Shown one piece after another: positions 5,734 through 6,414 of a stretch of DNA of 6,414 nucleotides (its first letter is position 1; each line of letters starts with the position of its first letter). The stretch is from NCBI GenBank assembly GCA_013002625.1, contig JABDJE010000191.1, forward strand, positions 1 to 6,414, given 5' to 3'. The notes beneath the pieces are model-generated. The model was not told the origin of the DNA, ran no database searches, and saw nothing but the letters and a program-made list of their open reading frames with translations. Origin of the DNA: Saprospiraceae bacterium (GTDB lineage Bacteria > Bacteroidota > Bacteroidia > Chitinophagales > Saprospiraceae). A program made the position numbers and the translations under genes.

Positions 5734-6414
5734 CTAGAGTAAAATCCTGACTGGATTCTCCAGATATAATTTTAATGTTTGAAGGAATGATGCGCCTTTA
5801 GCGCCATCTACTATTCTGTGGTCACAAGACAAGGTCACTTTCATCATATTTCCAATAGTGATCTCACCATTTTCAACAATTGGTTTTTGAACGATGGAGC
5901 CAACCGCAAGAATACAGGCATCCGGTGGATTGATGATAGCCGTGAATTCATCGATATCGAACATGCCCAAATTACTTATTGTAAAAGTATTGCCTGACAT
6001 TTCCTCTGGTTGCAATTTGCGTTCTCTGGCTTTGCCGGCCAACTCTTTAATCTCAAGCTTGAGCGCTGTAAGTGATTTTAAATCTGCATTTCTTAGAACT
6101 GGAACCATCAAGCCTTCGTCAATAGCCACTGCAACACCTATGTTGATATCTCTGTGATAGGTTATCTTGTCTTCCAACCAACTTGCATTGATCTCAGGAT
6201 GTTTTCTTAAAGCAGCCGCACTGGCCTTTACAACCAGGTCATTGAAAGAGATTCTAACCTCGTTGTCTTTATTCAGGGCTTCACGGGCTTCTATGGCTTT
6301 ACCCATATTCATTTCCATGGTAAGGTAGAAATGCGGTGCAGTAAACTTGCTTTCACCCAACCTTCTGGCAATAACTTTTCTCATCTGAGAAATTGGTCTG
6401 TCCCCATATTGAGA
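5734..6414 (-). CDS. pdhC: Dihydrolipoamide acetyltransferase (pyruvate dehydrogenase E2), catalytic domain; 5' end outside window
   Basis: E2 transfers the acetyl group from the lipoyl arm to coenzyme A in the cytoplasmic pyruvate dehydrogenase complex. The last 226 residues are present, ending at TAG (5736-5734). The frame stays open to the window edge through SQYGDRPISQ, so the Met codon at 6384-6382 is internal: E2 proteins have the motif PISQMRKVIARRL at the start of the catalytic domain. Other family signatures are TAPHFYLTMEM, ISFNDLVVKASAAALRKHPEIN, VAVAIDEGLMVPVLRNAD, SGNTFTISNLGMFDIDEFTAIINPP and the active-site motif CDHRIVDGA. The catalytic His codon is at 5820-5818, and the Asp lies four residues later. 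INPPDACILAVGSI and the PVRILL ending favour the pyruvate over the 2-oxoglutarate enzyme. The lipoyl and E1/E3-binding domains should lie to the right of the window. The symbol aceF is also used for this gene. Confidence 0.95.
   Translation of the reverse strand, partial: SQYGDRPISQMRKVIARRLGESKFTAPHFYLTMEMNMGKAIEAREALNKDNEVRISFNDLVVKASAAALRKHPEINASWLEDKITYHRDINIGVAVAIDEGLMVPVLRNADLKSLTALKLEIKELAGKARERKLQPEEMSGNTFTISNLGMFDIDEFTAIINPPDACILAVGSIVQKPIVENGEITIGNMMKVTLSCDHRIVDGAKGASFLQTLKLYLENPVRILL

Noticed and set aside
5894..6157. Plus-strand 87-codon frame opposite the E2 gene
   Set aside because: It is antisense to highly conserved E2 catalytic-domain sequence, so the open frame is a shadow.

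Overview
The window comes from a member of the Bacteroidota, most likely a marine or gliding type such as a Saprospiria or Flavobacteriia relative (class is inference). The evidence is a GldJ C-terminus next to murF, an A+T-rich genome without obvious Shine-Dalgarno sequences, a possible TAnnTTTG promoter element, an OmpA/thrombospondin-type-3 outer-membrane protein of Bacteroidota style, and a Bacteroidota-type arginase-fold protein.

Layout, left to right. Positions 1-486 (+) encode the last 161 residues of the gliding/type IX secretion lipoprotein GldJ, followed by a strong terminator at 510-546. murF (553-1833, +) starts 6 bases after that terminator's T-run and encodes the last cytoplasmic ligase of peptidoglycan precursor synthesis. 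Its stop codon overlaps the stop of a convergent gene (1830-2735, -). That gene encodes a short, degenerate arginase/formimidoylglutamase-like protein that seems to have lost its metal ligands. A 203-bp divergent intergenic region (2736-2938) contains several short inverted repeats. Then comes a 907-residue outer-membrane protein (2939-5662, +): signal peptide, beta-barrel, two calcium-loop repeats, a duplicated block of three ~35-residue repeats, and a peptidoglycan-binding OmpA C-terminal domain. A terminator follows at 5689-5722. The right edge (5734-6414, -) holds the catalytic domain of a pyruvate dehydrogenase E2 subunit whose start lies outside the window.

Three of the five genes concern the cell envelope: GldJ is part of the gliding/secretion machinery, MurF makes the peptidoglycan precursor, and the OmpA-type protein anchors the outer membrane to peptidoglycan. 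From memory, gldJ-murF and pdhA/pdhC lie close together, along with porU/porV, in many Bacteroidota. The two ends of the window may therefore belong to one conserved neighbourhood into which the arginase-like and OmpA genes are set. No mobile element, CRISPR array, tRNA or rRNA was seen. The most unusual items are the duplicated repeat triplet in the OmpA-type protein and the arginase-fold likely pseudoenzyme.
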